From Palsa-504 sp963834685 (GTDB taxonomy: Bacteria > Actinomycetota > Actinomycetes > Streptosporangiales > Streptosporangiaceae), in NCBI GenBank assembly GCA_963834685.1, contig CAWICW010000017.1, forward strand, positions 147,332 through 211,331: a stretch of 64,000 nucleotides of DNA. The letters run 5' to 3'. Shown here in pieces: positions 61,688 through 64,000 of this stretch (its first letter is position 1; the number at the start of each line of letters is the position of its first letter). Both the position numbers and the translations under genes were made by a program. Under the pieces are notes generated by a model. The model did not search any database, was not told the DNA's origin, and worked only from the letters and a program-made list of their open reading frames with translations.

Positions 61688-63244
61688 ATGGACGGACAGT
61701 ACGACGTGATCATCATCGGGACCGGGGCGGGCGGCGGCACGCTCGCTCGCCACCTGGCCCCCTCGGGCAAGCGGATCCTGCTGCTCGAGCGCGGCGACTG
61801 GCTGCCCCGCGAGCCGGAGAACTGGTCCACTGTGGACGTGTTCGTCGACGGCCGTTACATCTCGCCGGACAGCTGGTACGACCCGAAGGCCAAGTCGTTC
61901 TTCCAGCCGCAGGTGCATTACTTCGTCGGCGGCGCCACCAAGCTCTACGGAGCCGCGTTGTACCGGATGCGCGCCGAGGACTTCGGCGAACTGCGCCACC
62001 ATGACGGCCTGTCGCCCGCCTGGCCCATCTCCTACCAGGACATGGAGCCGTATTACACCAAGGCCGAGGAGTACTACCAGGTGCACGGCGCGCGGGGCGA
62101 GGATCCGACCGAGCCGCCGTCCAGCGCGCCCTACCCGTACCCGGCAGTCTCCCATGAGCCGCGGATCCAGCAGCTCTCCGACGACCTGGCCGCGGAAGGC
62201 TTTCATCCGTTCCACGCGCCGTGCGGCATCTTGGTCAACGAGGCGGACCTGCCGTACAGCATCTGCGTGAAGTGCGGGTCCTGCGACGGCTTCCCGTGCC
62301 CGCTGCACGCCAAGTCCGACGCCGAGGTGGCTGGCGTCCGCCCCGCCCTGGAGCACGCCAACGTCACCCTGGTCCGGAACGCACGGGTGACCAAGCTGGA
62401 GACCAACCCGGCCGGCAACGCGGTCACCCAGGTAGTGGTCGAGCACGACGGGGACACCGTCCGGTATCAGGGCGACATCGTGGTCGTGGCCTGCGGCGCG
62501 GCCAACTCCGCCAAGCTGCTGCTGGCCTCGGCCAGCGACAAGCACCCAAAGGGGCTGGCCAACGGTTCGGATCAGGTCGGCCGCAACTTCATGTACCACG
62601 ACAGCCAGGCCGTGCTCGCCCTGTCCAAAGAACCGAACCCGACCGTGTTCCAGAAGACCCTCGCCTTCAATGACTTCTACTTCCGCGGCCCGGACTTCGA
62701 CTACCCGATGGGCAACATCCAGATGATCGGCAAATCCCAGGCGGCGATGTTCCGCGGCGAGAAGCCGCTGGAGACCAAGTTCGCGCCGAACTGGGCGCTG
62801 CGCGACGTCGCCGAGCACGCGGTGGACTTCTGGCTGTCCACCGAGGACCTGCCGCTGCCGGATAACCGGGTCACCCTCGGCCCGGACGGAGGCGTGCACC
62901 TGGCGTATACGCCAAGCAACCCAACCGCCGCCAAGCAGTTGTTCGGCCAGCTTCACTCGATGCTCGGCTCGCTCCGCATGCAGCCCGGCCACCTGGCTCA
63001 CCGGTTCGCGTACTTGAAGACCGACATCCCGGTCGCCGGCTGCGCGCACCAGGCCGGGACCGTACGGTTCGGCTCGGACCCGGCCACATCGGTGCTCAAC
63101 CCCGACTGCCGGGCCCATGAACTCGACAACCTCTACGTCGTCGACACCAGCTTCTTCCCGAGCATCAGCGCGGTCAACCCGGCCCTCACCGCGATGGCCA
63201 ACGCCGTCCGGGTCGGCGACCACCTCCTCCAGCGGCTCGGCTGA
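61688..63244 (+). CDS. GMC-family FAD-dependent oxidoreductase with cysteine cluster
   Basis: A 518-residue flavoprotein behind GGAAGGAGCACGAC. FAD-binding IIIGTGAGGGTLARHLA and the C-terminal histidine region (VAGCAHQAGTVRFGSDP, SAVNPALTAMANAVRVG) fit the glucose-methanol-choline family. Between them Cys193-x2-Cys196-x2-Cys199-x4-Cys204 (ICVKCGSCDGFPCPLHAK) looks like a metal or Fe-S site, recalling the 3Fe-4S site of FAD-glucose dehydrogenases although the spacing differs. It probably oxidises a sugar or alcohol and passes electrons to the quinone pool. Confidence 0.88.
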   Translation: MDGQYDVIIIGTGAGGGTLARHLAPSGKRILLLERGDWLPREPENWSTVDVFVDGRYISPDSWYDPKAKSFFQPQVHYFVGGATKLYGAALYRMRAEDFGELRHHDGLSPAWPISYQDMEPYYTKAEEYYQVHGARGEDPTEPPSSAPYPYPAVSHEPRIQQLSDDLAAEGFHPFHAPCGILVNEADLPYSICVKCGSCDGFPCPLHAKSDAEVAGVRPALEHANVTLVRNARVTKLETNPAGNAVTQVVVEHDGDTVRYQGDIVVVACGAANSAKLLLASASDKHPKGLANGSDQVGRNFMYHDSQAVLALSKEPNPTVFQKTLAFNDFYFRGPDFDYPMGNIQMIGKSQAAMFRGEKPLETKFAPNWALRDVAEHAVDFWLSTEDLPLPDNRVTLGPDGGVHLAYTPSNPTAAKQLFGQLHSMLGSLRMQPGHLAHRFAYLKTDIPVAGCAHQAGTVRFGSDPATSVLNPDCRAHELDNLYVVDTSFFPSISAVNPALTAMANAVRVGDHLLQRLG

Positions 63245-63348
63245 CCGAATGCCCGTTGGACGGCGCCCCGATCGTGAGGAGACGCTGAGCTCGCTGTAGA
63301 TGGACCTGACGTAGCTATGAACCGTGCTCGGCCCGAGGCGGCGCGCCG

Positions 63349-64000
63349 TCATCCGGGCTGGGCGGCCGCCGGGGCCGTGGCGTCCTCGCTGGGCGACGGT
63401 GTTCCCGGGGCAGACGCCGGGGTTGGAGCGAACCGGGCGGAGAGCACATACGCCACCACGACCGCCACGATGACGACCGGCGTTACGGCCAGGCCGTCCG
63501 ACGACATGAGCAAGACGGCCAGCAGAACGGAGGTCAGCGGGAGCCTGAGCATCACCACGGTCATCGCGCCGATGCCCATGGCGACGCCGTAAACCAGCGG
63601 CAGCCCGGGCAGGTGCGACAGCGCCACGCCGCCCACCGCCCCGAGGAACAGGGCCGGGAAAGTAGGACCGCCGCGGAAGCTGCTCAGCGAAATGCCGTAG
63701 GCGATCCCCTTGCACACCAGGAGCAGCAGCAGCGCCCCCACGGTATAGCTGGCGCTGTTGGTGATAAACGGGGGCAACGCGGATTGCCCGGAGAACAGCA
63801 CCTCGGAGGAGCCCTTTCCGGTTCCTGCGGCGAACGCGATCGCCAGGCCCGCGATGGCCAGACCGACCACCGGCGTGGCCAGCAGCAGCCGCCGCTCGAC
63901 ATGGGGCCGCAGGAACAGCCCGAGCCATCGGATCCCAGAGCCGAGCGGGACGGCCATCACTCCGATCGCCAGCGCCCACCCGAATTCAGCGCCGGTTGGC
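63349..64000 (-). CDS. Partial ClC-type chloride channel/transporter (5' end outside window)
   Basis: The C-terminal 217 or so codons of a polytopic protein run leftward from the right edge and stop at 63349. The selectivity-filter motif SSFRGGPTFPALFLGAVGG and the helix-rich layout around LSLSSF-like sequence and MTVVMLRLPLTSVLLAVLL identify a ClC protein, which moves chloride or exchanges it for protons. The last 25 residues are Pro/Ser/Ala-rich. The 104 bases to the GMC gene hold no feature. It was read from the frame open to the window edge. Confidence 0.85.
   Translation of the reverse strand, partial: PTGAEFGWALAIGVMAVPLGSGIRWLGLFLRPHVERRLLLATPVVGLAIAGLAIAFAAGTGKGSSEVLFSGQSALPPFITNSASYTVGALLLLLVCKGIAYGISLSSFRGGPTFPALFLGAVGGVALSHLPGLPLVYGVAMGIGAMTVVMLRLPLTSVLLAVLLMSSDGLAVTPVVIVAVVVAYVLSARFAPTPASAPGTPSPSEDATAPAAAQPG

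Overview
The window is a high-GC actinomycete chromosome segment with no sign of phage, plasmid or insertion-sequence DNA. Many genes start with GTG or TTG, reading frames overlap by four bases (ATGA/GTGA), and the gene content is actinobacterial: two F420-type luciferase-like oxidoreductases, a mycothiol-dependent-type enzyme, GuaB1 and FolP2 homologues, DUF3145, DUF3710, DUF4193, DUF3093 and DUF4235 proteins, and a paired TrkA system. A filamentous actinomycete (Streptosporangiales or a relative) is the best guess; the exact lineage cannot be read from the sequence.

Layout. 1-13.1 kb: a cut-off membrane glycosyltransferase-like gene, TetR-DoxX, a DinB-fold enzyme, a PrmC-like methyltransferase coupled to a RibD-C reductase, aconitase, two LLM oxidoreductases, an NAD(P)-linked dehydrogenase, a repetitive proline-rich membrane protein and a PEP-mutase-like protein. 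13.1-21 kb: a small GntR regulator with a perfect palindrome at its promoter, a LID-less adenylate-kinase-like protein, a TRAM RNA methyltransferase, two TrkA genes, DUF3710, dUTPase, an AI-2E-type permease and small DUF proteins; these are mostly core genes. 21-33.4 kb: inositol-phosphatase-like protein, ferrochelatase, MFS permease, lytic transglycosylase, Mrp ATPase, a broken winged-helix gene, TetR, FolP2, GuaB1, DUF3145, apolipoprotein N-acyltransferase and a HAD phosphatase.

33.4-42.8 kb is accessory metabolism: a GH15 glucosidase/trehalase, a form II CO-dehydrogenase-like operon (coxL-coxS-coxM), DUF998, a zinc-ribbon protein, a universal-stress-protein remnant, an aldo/keto reductase and a MarR-GNAT fusion. 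42.8-63.2 kb is an energy and carbon-storage block: cydDC, gluconokinase, DUF389, a Na+/H+ antiporter, a GH63-like glucosidase with glgX, a small membrane protein with cydAB, then an aberrant glucose-6-phosphate-dehydrogenase homologue with a type II NADH dehydrogenase, a cyclase-family hydrolase and a GMC oxidoreductase. A cut-off ClC channel ends the window.

The most interesting signal is a palindrome, ATCACCC-N5-GGGTGAT, found by eye in five intergenic regions: before GH15, between cydD and gntK, between the antiporter and the glucosidase-glgX pair, before the cydAB locus, and (degenerate) before the zwf-like operon. It suggests that cytochrome bd, its assembly transporter, alpha-glucan breakdown and the downstream oxidoreductases form one regulon under an unidentified DNA-binding protein. 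The second notable feature is the zwf-like gene, which has lost the family's phosphate-binding signature (RIDHYLGKE is replaced by RVDDWLAFD) while keeping the catalytic-region QNH histidine.
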